From the NCBI RefSeq assembly GCF_036850765.1, contig NC_089495.1, forward strand, positions 117,823,033 to 117,887,032: a stretch of 64,000 nucleotides of DNA, read 5' to 3'. Shown here in pieces: positions 45,762-58,407 of this stretch. The notes beneath the pieces were generated by a model that saw nothing but the letters and a program-made list of their open reading frames with translations, was not told the DNA's origin and made no database searches. Both the position numbers and the translations under genes were made by a program. Position 1 is the stretch's first letter. Each line of letters starts with the position of its first letter. Origin of the DNA: Saccopteryx bilineata (Eukaryota > Chordata > Mammalia > Chiroptera > Emballonuridae).

Positions 45762-46654
45762 ATGAGAAGACAAAGAAGTGCAATCCAAATGAAACCACAA
45801 GAGACACCTTCCGGAGATGAACTGAGTGATATGGAAATAATCAAACTTCCAGATGCGGAGTTCAAAATAATAATTGTAATGATTCTTAGGGATCTTAGAA
45901 CAACAATGGATGGTCATTATGAACACCTAAATAAAGAAATAGCAAGTATAAAAAAGAATCAGTCGGAGATGACAAATACAATATCAGAAATAAAGACAAC
46001 AATGGAAGGAATTAAAAACAGGATAGATGGAGCTGAGGATCGAATCAGCAAGTTGGAGGACAACTGGAATGAAGGCATGAAAGCAGAGAAGAAAAGAGAA
46101 TAGAGACTCAAAAAGTCAGAGGAAATCCTTAGAGAGCTCTGTGACAACATGAAGAGAAATAACATCCACATCATAGGGGTTCCTGAAGAAGAAGAAAAAG
46201 AACAAGGGATAGAGACTTTGTTCAATCATATCATAGCTGAAAACTTCCCTAAATTAATGCAAGAGAAACTCTCACAAGTCCAAGAAGCACAGAGGACTCC
46301 ATTAAAGAGAAACCCAAAGAAACCTACAGCAAGACACATATTAATTAAAATACCAAAGCTAAGTGATAAAGAGAAAATATTAAAAGCTGCAAGAGAAAAA
46401 AAAGTTATCACCTACAAAGGTGCCCCCATAAGGATGACATCCGACTCCTCAACAGAAACGCTTGAGGCCAAAGAGAATGGCAAGAAATATTCAAAGTAAT
46501 GCAGAACAAGAACCTACAACCAAGACTACTTTATCCAGCAAGACTATCGTTTAAAATCGAAGGAGAAATAAAAAGCTTCCCAGACAAAAAACAACTCAAG
46601 GCAATCATTACAACCAAACCAATGCTGCAGGAAATGTTAAGGGGCCTGTTGTAA
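45762..46654 (+). pseudogene. L1 ORF1 pseudogene
   Basis: Begins at 45762 (MRRQRS). Coiled-coil segment to about 46100, a TAG stop at 46104-46106 with a frame change soon after, the RRM (NNIHIIGVPEEEE) from 46149, the ARHILIKIPKLSDKEKILKA block near 46335-46395, and the end near 46654 (MLQEMLRGLL). Homologous to the ORF1 of the older L1s here, not to the distinct ORF1 of the young one. Confidence 0.88.
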
Positions 46655-46711
46655 ACAGATCAAAGTGGGGAAAGAATATAGCAAAAAAGGAATACACCTT
46701 TAAAGAAGAAA

Positions 46712-49700
46712 ATGGCAATAAACAACTACATATCAATAATAACCTTAAACGTAAATGGATTAAATGATCCAATCAAAAGACATAGGGTAGCTGCGTGGAT
46801 AAGAAAACAGGACCCATACATATGCTGTCTACAAGAGACACACCTTAAAACAAAAGATACACATAGATTGAAGGTAAAAGGATGGAAAAAAACATTTCAT
46901 TCAAATGGAAATGAAAAAAAAGCTAGGGTAGCAATACTTATATCAGACATATTGGACTTTAAAACAAAGGATATAGTAAGAGATAAAGAAGGCCACTACA
47001 TAATGATAAATGGAGTAATCCAACAGGAAGTTATAACTATTATAAATATCTATGCACCTAATATAGGAGCACCCAAATATATAAAACAGACTTTGATGGA
47101 TTTAAAGGGCGAGATCAACAGCAATACTATAATAGTAGGGGATTTCAATACCCCACTAACATCACTAGATAGATCCTCAAGAAAGAAAATTAACAAAGAA
47201 ACAGCAGACTTATTGGAAACACTAGATCAACTCGATTTAATAGATATCTTCAGAACCTTTCACCCTAAAGCAGCAGAATATACAATCTTTTCAAGTGCTC
47301 ATGGTACATTCTCTAGGATAGACCACATGTTAGGGCACAAAAGTGCTCTCAACAAATTTAAGACGACTGAAATCATATCAAGCATCTTCTCTGATCACAA
47401 TGGCATGAAACTAGAAATGCACCACAACAGAAAAGCTCAAAAATTCTCAAACACATGGAAACTAAATAGCAGGTTGTTAAATAATGAATGGATTAAGAAT
47501 GAGATCAAAGAAGAAATAAAAAAATTCCTAGAAACAAATGACAATGAGCATACAACAACTCAAAATTTATGGGACACAGCAAAGCAGTACTGAGAGGGAA
47601 GTTCATAGCACTACAGGCACACATTCAGAAGCTAGAAAAAGCTCAAATAAACAACTTAACCCTGCATCTAAAAGAATTAGAAAAAGAACAGTAAGTAAAG
47701 CCCAAATGTAGTAGAAGGAAGAAAATAATAAAGGTCAGAGCAGAAATAAATGACATAGAGGCTAAAGAAACAATACAGAGGATCAATGAAACTAGGAGCT
47801 GGTTCTTTGAAAAGGTAAACAAGATTGATGAACCTTTAACTAGACTCACCAAGAAAAAGAGAGAGAGGACTCAAATAAATAAAATTAGAAATGAGAGAGG
47901 AGAAATAACAACTGACACAACAGAAATACAAAATATTGTAAGAAAATACTATGAAGAACTCTATGTCAAAAAACTACACAACCTAGATGAAATGGACAAA
48001 TTCCTTGAAACATACAATCTTCCATAAATCAATCTGGAAGAATCAGAAAACCTAAACAGACTGATTACAACAAATGAGATAGAAACAGTTATCAAAAAAC
48101 TCCCAACAAAGAAAAGTCCAGGGCCCGATGGCTTCACAATGGAATTCTACCAAATATTCAAAGAAGAACTAACTCCTATCCTTCTCAAGCTATTTCAAAA
48201 AATTCAAGAGGAAGGAAGACTTCCAAGCTCCTTTTATGAGACGAGCATAATTCTGATTCCAAAACCAGGCAAAGACAACACAAAGAAAGAAATTTATAGG
48301 CCAATATCCCTGATGAATATAGATGCTAAAATCCTCAACAAAATATTAGCAAACCGGATCCAACAATATATGGAAAAAAATCATACACCATGATCAAGTG
48401 GGATTTATTCTGAAGAGGCAAGGATGGTACAATATTCGTAAATCAATCAATGTGATTCATCACATAAACAAAAAGAAGGAGAAAGACCATATGATAATTT
48501 CAATAGATGCAGAAAAAGCATTTGATAAAATCCAGCACCCATTCATGATCAAAACTCTCAGCAAAGTGGGAATACAGGGAACATACCTCAACATGGTAAA
48601 GACCACCTATGAGAAACCCACAGCCAACATCATACTCAATGGGCAAAAATTAAAAGCAATCCCCTTAAGATCAGGAACAAGGCAGGGGTGCCCCCTTTCA
48701 CCACTCTTATTTAACATAGTCCTGGAAGTCCTAGCCACAGCAATCAGACAAGAAGATGAAATAAAAGGCATTCAAGTTGGAAAAGAAGAAGTAAAACTAT
48801 CATTATTTGCAGATGATATGATATTGTATATAGAAAACCCTAAAGTCTCAGTCAAAAAGCTACTGGACCTGATAAATGAATTCAGCAAAGTGGCAGGATA
48901 TAAAATCAATACTCAGAAATCAGAGGCATTTTTATACACCAACAATGAACAGTCAGAAAGAGAAATTAAGGAAACAATCCCCTTCACAATTACAACCAAA
49001 AAAATAAAGTACCTAGGAGAAAACTTAACCAAGGAGACTAAAGACTTGTACTTGGAAAATTACAAAGCATTGATAAAAGAAATCAAGGAAGATACAAGTG
49101 GAAGCATATACCGTGCTCATGGTTAGGAAGAATAAACATCATTAACATGTCTATTTTACCCAAAGCAATCTATAAATTCAATGCAATACCAATTAAAATA
49201 CCAATGACATACTTTAAAGATATAGGACACATATTCCAAAAATTTATATGGAACCAAAAGAGAACACGAATAGCCTCAGCAATCTTAAAAAAGAAGAATA
49301 AAGTGGGAGGTATCACACTTCCTGATATCAAGTTATACTACAAGGCCATTGTACTCAAAACAGCCTGGTACTGGCATAAGAACAGGCATATAGATCAATG
49401 GAACAGAACAGAGAACCCAGAATATATCAAACTAAAAAACTTTTGCACAGCTAAAGACAACAAGAACGGAATAAAAAGACAAACTACACAATGGGAGAAC
49501 ATATTTGACAATACGTCTGATAAGGGGTTAATAACCAAAATTTATAAAGAACTTGTAAATCTCAACACCAGGAAGACAAACAATCCAATCCAAAAATGGG
49601 CAAAAGAGATGAATAGACACTTCTCCAAAGAGGACATACAGATGGCCAATAGGCATATGAAAAAATGCTCAACATCACTAATCATTAGAGAAATGCAAAT

Positions 49701-50210
49701 TAAAACCACAATGAGATATCACCTTCACCAGCCAGAATGGCGCTCATCAACAAAACAACACAGAATAAGTGCTGGCGAGGATGTGGAGAAAAGGGAACCC
49801 TCCTGCACTGCTGGTGGGAATGCAAACTGGTGCAGCCACTGTGGAAAACAGTATGGAGATTCCTCAAAAAACTGAAAATCGAACTGCCTTTTGACCCAGC
49901 TATCCCACTTTTAGGAATATACCCCAAGGACACCATAGAACGGCTCCAAAAGGAGAAATGCACCCCCATGTTTGTGGCAGCATTGTTCGCAGTAGCAAAC
50001 ATCTGGAAACAGCCCAAGTGTCCGTCAGAGGATGAGTGGATTAAAAAGTTTTGGTACATATATACTATGGAATACTACTCAGCCATAAGAAATGATGACA
50101 TCGGATCATTTACAATAACATGGATGGACGTTGATAACATTATACGGAGTGAAATAAGTAAATCAGAAAAAAAACTAAGAACTATGAATCCATACATAGA
50201 AGGAACATAA
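46712..50210 (+). pseudogene. L1 ORF2 pseudogene, endonuclease part still open
   Basis: ATG at 46712. The first 293 codons (to 47593) are open and hold the whole endonuclease domain ([43 protein letters not shown]). A frameshift follows, then stops. RT blocks are readable at 48139-49126 ([40 protein letters not shown]). The C-terminal part runs from 49147 to 50210 with [18 protein letters not shown]. Around 49420 the sequence jumps from the NRTENPE block to the [11 protein letters not shown] block, a deletion of several hundred bases compared with the intact ORF2. Confidence 0.9.
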
Positions 50211-50572
50211 AAATGAGACTCAGAGACATGAACAAGAATGTGATGGCAAAGGGGGTGGGGGTTGGGAGGAGGGGGGATGGGGCGAAGAAGGAGAGAGGGG
50301 TTGGGGGAGGGGAGGGGCACAAGAAAACCAGATAGAAGGTGACAGAAGACAATTTAACTTTGGGAGAGGGGTACATACCACAATCAAATGTCAAAATAAT
50401 CTGGAGATGTTTTCTTTCAACCTATGTACCCTGATTTATCAATGTCACTGCATTAAATTTAATAAATAAATTAAATTAAAAAAAACTTGAGATAAATAAA
50501 TAAATAAAATTGCATGGCTAAGAAATTCTCTGCTAGAACTTTAAAAAAAGAAAGAAAAAGACAGGAGGAAGA

Positions 50573-50979
50573 ACAGGAATGGTGGATAAACAAGTGAACA
50601 CATTTGAAAGGAACTGGGAAGACAGTTGGAGACAGGTCATGGCTCTCACACTCTGTTGTGGGACTCAGCAAAATCAATAGATTGTAGCAGTTACTGCCTT
50701 GGCCAGAAGTTTGCACAGGTGCTGTGTTAACAACATAGAGAGGGGCAGCTAGTTCAGACTGTGGGGGCTCCACATGGGAGAGTGGCTAGTTGAGAACTGG
50801 AGAAAGGCCATCCCAGGCAGAGGAGAAGCTAAGGCCCAACGATAAGAAGCCATATGACACGCGCAGGAGTCACATATATGGTTGGTCTGGCTGCAGTACA
50901 GGGCGTGAGTGGGGACAGGGCCGGCACTGCCTGTCAGTGAGAGCCCTGTAGCTCAAGCTGAGAAACTCTTAGACAATGT
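50573..50979. other. Unassigned sequence
   Basis: No gene or repeat identified. Confidence 0.3.
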
Positions 50980-50994
50980 GGTCACTAAAAGTTT

Positions 50995-51396
50995 TTTTTT
51001 TTGTTTTTTTGTTTTTTGTTTTTTTTCTGAAGCTGCAAACAGGGAGAGACAGTCAGACAGACTCCCGCATGCACCCGACCGGGATCCACCCGGCACGCCC
51101 ACCAGGGGCGACGCTCTGCCCACCAGGGGGCGATGCTCTGCCCCTCCGGGGCGTCGCTCTGCCGCGACCAGAGCCACTCTAGCGCCTGGGGCAGAGGCCA
51201 AGGAACCATCCCCAGCGCCCGGGCCATCTTTGCTCCAATGGAGCCTTGGCTGCAGGAGGGGAAGAGAGAGACAGAGAGGAAGGGGGGGCGTGGAGAAGCA
51301 AATGGGTGCTTCTCCTATTTGCCCTGGCCGGGAATCAAACCCTGGTCCCCCACACGCCAGGCCGACGCTCTACCGCTGAGCCAATGGACCAGGGCC
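50995..51396 (-). repeat. Long VES-type SINE, full length
   Basis: Flanked by ggtcactaaaagttt (50980-50994) and ggtcactgaaagttt (51398-51412). CTCF-core match at 51118-51132. A second core at 51097-51110 is one G short. Confidence 0.93.
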
Positions 51397-51412
51397 AGGT
51401 CACTGAAAGTTT

Positions 51413-52550
51413 TAAGGGAGAAACAACTCCGAGTATCTGTATTCCAGAATGGATGCTTGGGTGGCAGAGAAAATGAGCATGGCGGTGGTGAGACTTGAAC
51501 CACTATGCTGTCGAAGTTATGTCTCAAATCTAGATTTCAACTTGGGGAGCTCTGTTTCCAAATGAACAAAACCAAAATGGAATTGTCCAAAAAGACAACA
51601 GAACAAGCTGGACCATCTGGAGCCTATGTCTTGAGGGATGGCTAATGTAACAATAATTTAGCTCAGGAAAAAAAAAGAACTATGGGAAGGCTGGGTTGTT
51701 TTCAAGTCTTTGAAAAGTTGTAAAGTAGGAGGTGTATAGGGCTGTTCCAGGTTCCTTACTGGATGGAATGTAAAACATGGCTTTTGAGGACGACTCAAGG
51801 AAGGAGAATGAGAAGCCTCATGTGTGATTTAATGATTCTAACAGTCGAATGTGCCTTGCAATGAGACAGAATGGCCTTAGGGTCCTTATCTGTAAACCGG
51901 AGCACTATATGCACAACCTGCATTGCTAAAATTCTATGTTTATAGAAATAGAGGTTACTATGTGTTGCAACAAGTTCTAATCAGCCTTTGTGCCTGATTT
52001 TTAAGTAAGGTAGTATACCTGTGTATTGTTACAAAGCAATGTCTGCACTGCACACACACTGATGTTAAAAGAATCCTGAAATGTGGAAACTCGGTTTCAG
52101 TCAAAAGAGTGAAGACAGCAGTATAAACAACAGATTCAGCAAACATTTTGTTATCTACTAAAAAATCTATTATTAATGTACTCAACGTGGAAAGTACTGC
52201 AAATTATACATTGACCTTCCCAGCCACCAGAGTACCCATATGATCAGAACTATCTTTGACTTAGACTAACAATTCACTCTAGAGTGAAAATCCTTATCAA
52301 CATTTACACTGAAGAACAAGATTAATACGTCCTAAAAAGCTGTTAAAATGGGCTTTGGTTGTATGTGCAGTGATTCTGTTTAATCAGAGTAGGAACTATT
52401 CCACCTAAGGAATTTCCCAGATAAACAAAGGTGAAGGAGTAAGGCTGAGGTAGGTAGAAATTCTGACGCCCCTGTCTCAGAGCAAGAGGGCAGGCTGGTG
52501 AGAAAAGTAAACCAGAAAAATAGTATTTACAATTTCCTGTAATTTAGAAC
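51413..52550. other. Unassigned sequence
   Basis: No gene or identifiable repeat. Confidence 0.3.
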
Positions 52551-52690
52551 CTAGGATGTGTCAGGCATTTTACTCAATACTACATACATTAAATCTCTAA
52601 ACACCGACAAATCCCCTGCAAGATACTACTATTATTTCCCTTCTATAGAAAAGAAATTAAGTACAAAGCTAGGATTCAAATCCAAGTTTA
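52551..52690 (+). repeat. MIR
   Basis: Ancient tRNA-derived repeat: ggatgtgtcaggcatttt, cattaaatctctaa and ctaggattcaaatccaag blocks in the usual order. Confidence 0.65.
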
Positions 52691-53399
52691 GAATGACTCC
52701 AAAGTCTGTGTGGTCTTTTGTCATATCATGGCTTCATAGAGGAGGGAGCGTCTATGATAGACCTGGAAGCAGAAATAGCATGTCTGAGAAGCGGCATGTC
52801 CCAAGGGAGGTGTGAAATCTGAGGAAAGGCGTAGGGTGCCCCAGCTGCAGGAGGAAGCAGGGCTTCCAGCCAAGGATCCAGGACTATAAAGTTTGAACTG
52901 ACTGCTCAGGCTATGAGTAAGAGACTACAAGCAGTGATCCTACTTTGTCTCAGTCTCCTGCTTAACCTCAGTCAGCACTGGAAGTCCAAGACTCCCTTAA
53001 CCCACTATTGCCCTGATTTTCATTCTCAAATTGCTCTCTCTGTCCTCTTATCAGTTCCGGTCCCCGATCTGAACTCCCTTTCTCCCAATGCATCTCTTGG
53101 TCCTCTGCAGTCTCCAGATCAGTGACTAGCATGGTATGTCAAACCCAGCCCTCAAGCTCCCCCACCTCCTTGCCTCCCCTAGCTGTGTCCTGGAAACTCC
53201 AACCCTTTTCGGCTCTTCTTCTCTTGACCATCACTGTTGAAACTCTTCAGAGCTGTATCCTAGAGACTTTCTTTCTGCCCTGTGTGTTCTCTCCCTGATG
53301 CATATCATTCATTCATGTGGCTACATTTATTTCCTACATGCTAATAATTTCCAAGTCTCTATTTCCAGTCTTTATCTTTTTTCCACTGAGATTTATATA
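52691..53399. other. Unassigned sequence
   Basis: No exon or repeat I can support. The frame at 52913-53125 starts with a hydrophobic stretch but has nothing else to recommend it. Confidence 0.3.
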
Positions 53400-53410
53400 T
53401 TCAACTGCTC

Positions 53411-53630
53411 TGGCTGCGACATCTGTCACCCCATTGATCTCCAGGGTTGATTCGGCTGATCTGGCTGGCTAGGCGGGTGTCCCCTTCCTGCCTCACCGCT
53501 CCATGTGCGTCCCTCCCGAAGCTGCGTGCACGGTCGAAGAGGACGACCTTCCCCGCTAGAGGAGAAGACCGTTCTTCGGTCAAGGATATACGAGTAGCTG
53601 CACTCCCCTGCTAGAACCTCCAAACAAGTC
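53411..53630 (+). pseudogene. RN7SK: 7SK RNA retropseudogene, truncated at both ends
   Basis: Close match to the 7SK small nuclear RNA, which holds P-TEFb inactive through HEXIM and LARP7. It starts about 16 nt into the RNA (ctggctgcgacatctgtcac) and includes the GATCTGGCTGGCTAGGCG and GAAGAGGACGACC landmarks. It stops after ctccaaacaagtc, about 240 nt into the roughly 330-nt RNA, so the 3' hairpin and terminator are missing. Direct repeats tcaactgctct lie at 53401-53411 and 53631-53641, and there is no poly-A. No polymerase III promoter is expected to have come with it. Confidence 0.92.
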
Positions 53631-53739
53631 TCAACTGCTCTTTGAACACTTTCATTTGGATAGTGCACGTTGAAAAGTAAGCTCATATCCCACTCTTAAA
53701 GCATATACCAAAATAACGTTAATAAGGATTACATTTTTA

Positions 53740-53872
53740 TTTTTATTTTTTATAGTTTTATTTAGACAATTTTAATGGGGTGACATTGGTCAACTAGAGC
53801 ACATAGATTTAGAGAAAACATCTCCAGATCATTTTGACATTCGATTGTGTTGTATACCCATCACCCAAAGTC
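53740..53872 (-). repeat. L1 3'-UTR scrap with a long flanking duplication
   Basis: Poly-T, then the reverse complement of the L1 3' end (tcacccaaagt, caatgtcacccc-type blocks), about 130 bp. The flanking sequence is duplicated for 62-66 bp (53674-53739 and 53873-53938) with three mismatches. Confidence 0.85.
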
Positions 53873-53938
53873 AAAGTAAACTCATATCCCACTCTTAAAG
53901 CATATACCAAAATAACATTAATAAGGGTTACATTTTTA

Positions 53939-54508
53939 AATGTCAAATATTAAGCCATTATAAGTATTAAGAAAAAGGATGCAATGAATGTTATGAAACA
54001 TTAAGATGAAGACAAGTCTTTTAAACTATGACATCAGAAGTATAAATTAAAGATAGCTCTGCCAACATCATTAAAATAAAAACTATAATACCAACATTAT
54101 AAATAAAATGGAAAGGCCAATGAAAAATTGGAAAATATATGTGACTTCTCTCATAATTTACTGATTGATCACTTCCCTGACTGTGTTCTGTACGTACACA
54201 TCTTCCTATCCAGAATTTGTATGCGTCCTTACAAACGGCTGCCCTGGACCTCACCAGGCATCATTATGAAGTGAAAGAAGGTAGCAGATGGAACTGTTTG
54301 TATTCTCGTATTTATAGATGAAACTAAAAGGATAACTAAGCAAGCAAATATGCAAAGTATTTTTTAATTTAAGAGAATTTCTATCTTCTTTTTACCTTTT
54401 TATAAATTATATTTTTTCTTTTCTCTCCCCATAGTTAGACAGTTGGTACCTTTTCTGTCATAACTCCCACATGTCTTTCTTTACCAAATGAAACCAATCA
54501 AAAACCAA
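53939..54508. other. Unassigned AT-rich sequence
   Basis: No gene or repeat identified. Confidence 0.3.
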
Positions 54509-55673
54509 TAAGAGTGAAAACTATAGCTTACAGATCTGAAACAATAAATTATATGGGAGAAAACATAGGTACTAAACTCATGGACCTTGGCCATAAAGAA
54601 CATTTTATGAATTTGACTCCAAAGGCAGAGAAGTGAAGGCAAAGATAAATGAATGGGACCACATCAGACTAAGAAGCTTTTGCACAGCAAAAGAAACTGA
54701 CAACAAAACAGAGAGCCAACTAAATGGGAGATGATATTTTTAAACAATAGCACAGATAAGGGCCTAATATCCAAAATATACAAAGAACTCATAAAACTCA
54801 ACAACAAATAAGCAAACAATCCAATAAAAAAATAGGAAGAGGACATGAACAGACACTTCTCTCAGGAAGAAATACAAATGGCCAACAGATATATGAAAAG
54901 ATGCTCATCTTCACTAGCTAACTATAATGAGATACCACCTCATACCTGTTAGATTAGCTATTATTACAAGACAGGTAGTAACAAGAGTTAGAGAGGCTGT
55001 GGAGAAAAAGGAACTCTCATTCACTTTTGCTGGGAATGTAAAGTAGTACAACCACTATGGAAGAAAGTATGGTGGTTCCTCAAAAAATTAAAAATAGAAC
55101 TACCATATGACCCAGCAATTTCTCTACTGGGTATATACCCCCAAAACTCAAAACATGTACGTAAAGACACATGCAGCCCCATGTTCATTGCAGCATTGTT
55201 CACAGTGGCCAAGACATGGAAACAACCAAAATGCCCTTCAATGGATGATTGGATAAATAAGGTGTGGTACATATTTACTATGGAATACTACTCAGTCCTA
55301 AGAAATGATGACATCGGATCAATTACAACATGGATGGACCTTGATAAACTTATATGGAGTGAAATAAATAAATCAGAAAAAAACTAAGAACTGTATGATT
55401 CCATACATAGGTGGGACATAAAAATGAGACTCAGGGAGATGGACAAGAGTGTGGTGGTTACCAGGGGGAGGGGAAGGAAGGACAGAGAGGGGGCAGGGGG
55501 AGGGGGGGCACAAAGAGAACCAGATAGAAGGTGACGTAAGACAATTTGACTTTGGGTGACAGGTATGCAACCTAATCAAATGTCAAAATAACCTGGAGAT
55601 GTTTTCTCTGAATCTATGTACCTTAATTAATCAATGTCACCCCATTAAAATTAATAAATAAATAAAAATTAAC
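54509..55673 (+). mobile_element. 5'-truncated L1
   Basis: ORF2 C-terminal third (54530-55385, broken) and 3' UTR with a G-rich tract at 55455-55510. Most like the young L1 ([22 protein letters not shown] reading). Flanked by aaaaaccaat near 54498-54507 and 55677-55686. Confidence 0.85.
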
Positions 55674-55984
55674 CAATAAAAACCAATTTTTAAATTTAAA
55701 ATAAATAAATAAATAAATAAATTTTGACTCTTGTTCCATCCTCAGTGCATAGGCTTTCCCTTGATTTGCAAAACTCCTTGTTAACATTCCTGGCTGTTTA
55801 AGTAATATGTTTAAGGATTCCTAAAGGTGTACCAGTAAAATTTTTACAAGTACTCATGTTCCAAACAACAATATGAAATGACTGTCAACTGTTTCAATGG
55901 AAAATGCCTTTAAACTCATTATATTCTACAATTTCAAAATTCTATAAAAGGTGCCCTTTGATAATAGCAACAGTCATAATTACA

Positions 55985-56200
55985 GTATTTATTAAACCCT
56001 AATACTATGCCATATGCTGGCCTAATGCTCTCCACAGATTACTGGATTTTGTTTAATCCTTATCACAGCCTTGGAGAAGGCAAAAATATTTATTTCCATT
56101 TTACTGCTGAGAAAAAATAGCACCCAATGGAGGTTAAACAAGTGGCCCGAAGACACACGAGGTGGTACAGCTGGAATTAGAACCCAGGTAATCTGAATCC
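55985..56200 (+). repeat. MIR
   Basis: tactatgccatatgctggcc, ttaatccttatcacagcc, ccattttactgctgagaa and ggaattagaacccaggtaat blocks in MIR order. Confidence 0.75.
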
Positions 56201-57859
56201 AACGGCCAGATGTGCTAAATAATTATATTTATTCACATGATTACCACCAGTGTGAGGAAAGTAGAGTGGGAGAGCAGGCAACGGGGCTGACAGCCAGGGA
56301 AACTGTCAGAACACTGCAGAGCAGACAGTTCTGGAAACTAAGACCCCATCCAGATGCCCTGTCCTCACAAGTCTCTGTAGCCGAGGAGAGGAGAGGAGGG
56401 GGTGAGTGACTGCCAGGGCAATGATGCATCTCACCAGTTCAGTTTCACATTTTCATCTCCCAATAAATAGCAGACCATTTTCAACAACTTCAGTTGTTTC
56501 TCATAGTCTTACACATTAAATTTAAAAATATCCAAGTTGAATTCTACACAGCTCTTCTTGATTATGACCTCAGCCACTGAAGCTATTAAAAGAAACAAAG
56601 AAAAATGAAAGCAGCTGATTTAGAATCTCCACAAAACAGAACTCCAGGGTCTTTTAGAGCCCATAACCTTCTTAAAAAGCATTAGGTATTCTTTCAAAAG
56701 CATTATGTATTGTCTCTCAGACACTTATTAATCTTTAGAATTTACAACATTGTATCAATAGGATAATTAGATCAGCTAAAGCAGAGCAAGTTCTGGTCTC
56801 TAAAAGTAACATCAGTGATTCAACAAATCCCTAGGAAGTGACAGTTCTCCGCTATGCACATTTGATTAACATCCAGCATAATTGGGTGGTATTTCTCAGG
56901 CAGACATTATCTGTCTTTGAAAACGATATACCAGCATCAGAAATGATTTTCAGTTCCCCTCCCCCAAACACAAATTTGCTCCAGAAGAAAATCAATGAAA
57001 GCCCAACAAATGTAAGACACTAAACTGAGTTAGTTTATGGAAAATTAAACCCTTGTGAAAGAAACCACTGCTCAACTATGAAGAATTTTTGAAAAGATAA
57101 CCAGGGAGTGATGGAAGTAGTTCAGAATTTTGCCATGTGGACTCTTGCTCAAGGAGTTCAAGCTTAGCCAACAATAGTAATATGCTCAGTTACATTTTTT
57201 ATAGATCTAAAATAGAATCTAATACTTTTTAATAGTTTCAGTGGGAAAATTCACTCTAAGTTCTAAAAGAAATTAGTGTACAAATAAACTACTGGAATAC
57301 AAATTATTTTTATATTAAAGATGACCTTAAAGAGCTATGATCTAAGACTGGAAAAGATCACACAAGAAATGTACATGTGAGACAGGTAAAACTCAAGGTA
57401 ATGTATATATGATAAAATACCAAAATGTGAAACCCAGACAATAAAATTCTTCACAAGTTTTTAAAAGAGGTTGAGCAATGTGGGCTAAAGCATTCAGGTC
57501 CCCAAAATGGGAAGGATTTGGATGAGCAAAAAATAGAGACGGTGTTGTATATACTGTTCAGACTTAAGTCAGAAATGTTGAGTGGTATTGATAGAGCAAA
57601 AGTAAAATGTGCAATCAACAAGAGGCAAAGTAAGACAACTGGAAGGACCCGGTTACAGGAGGCTGAGAATGCTTGGGCCTTCGGGAGTCGAAACACTGGG
57701 TGCGACAGGAAATCATTAAGGAAGTGACATGAGAAAGCAGGGGTTTACGAATGTTAATCCAATGGCAGTTTCTAGAAGGACGTTCTGTTATTTATTGGTG
57801 TGGATTTGCAGTTCTAACCTTTGAGGCTTAAACATTTTAAATAGACTTTATCTGTGTGA
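56201..57859. other. Unassigned sequence
   Basis: No gene or repeat identified. Confidence 0.3.
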
Positions 57860-57864
57860 GGCTA

Positions 57865-58198
57865 TGTAATGCCGGTGGCCGAGGCCAGGCAGGTCCACAC
57901 TGGTTCAGGCAGATGGTGGAGAAACTGCGGAGCCGGAAAGCGGCCAGCCATCCTGTTTAACAGAGTCTCACAATGGCGGACAAGCACACAGGGAGAGCAA
58001 GTACCTCTCAGGCAAACAAACAGCAAAATAGCCCCTCACAGTGGCGAGTAGGCAATCCTCACATCCACAGTCCCCCTGAGCACAAGCACCCAGAGCCTTA
58101 TATAGGCCACACACACACGTGGCGCTGCTAGGCACCCACGCACCAATCAGGCAAAGTGCTGGTAGCCCCGCGAGAAAGCCTAACACAACAGCCCCGCA
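57865..58198 (-). mobile_element. Solo LTR related to the env-less retrovirus
   Basis: 334 bp, TGTAATG to CCCCGCA on plus, flanked by ggcta/ggctt (57860-57864 and 58199-58203). It aligns with the retroviral LTRs at both ends and in the middle. On the minus strand it has a clean TATATAA box (about 58104-58098). Confidence 0.8.
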
Positions 58199-58249
58199 GG
58201 CTTTATCTTGTTGCTGTTCCCATCTTGACTAGATTCCCTGGCTTGTTGC

Positions 58250-58340
58250 CTAACTTTACAATTCATTTATTTCTTCAAAAAGCAGTCAAGCACTTCCAGC
58301 ATGCCAGGCACTGTACTGGGGCTCCCATGGTGAGACTACA
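58250..58340 (+). repeat. L2/MIR-like remnant
   Basis: Contains an agcatgccaggcactgtact block typical of old mammalian repeats. Confidence 0.4.
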
Positions 58341-58407
58341 AGCCCAGATCCTGTATGCAGGAAGCCAGGTCTCCCAGGGGCCCAGAAAGGGGCTTTCCTT
58401 GGTAATT

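Larger units (their letters stand above)
44457..50477 (+). mobile_element. Near full-length L1, plus strand, dead
   Basis: 5' UTR from 44457 (decayed AAGATGGCG-type start at 44469), ORF1, ORF2, 3' UTR with a G-rich tract (about 50245-50330), and an A-rich end. Target duplication aaaaaaaacttgaga at 44442-44456 and 50478-50492. ORF2 lacks a block near 49420. One SINE is inserted in the 5' UTR. Confidence 0.9.

Noticed and set aside
53401..53686. Minus-strand frames of 60 and 86 codons
   Set aside because: They read through the 7SK pseudogene on the opposite strand.
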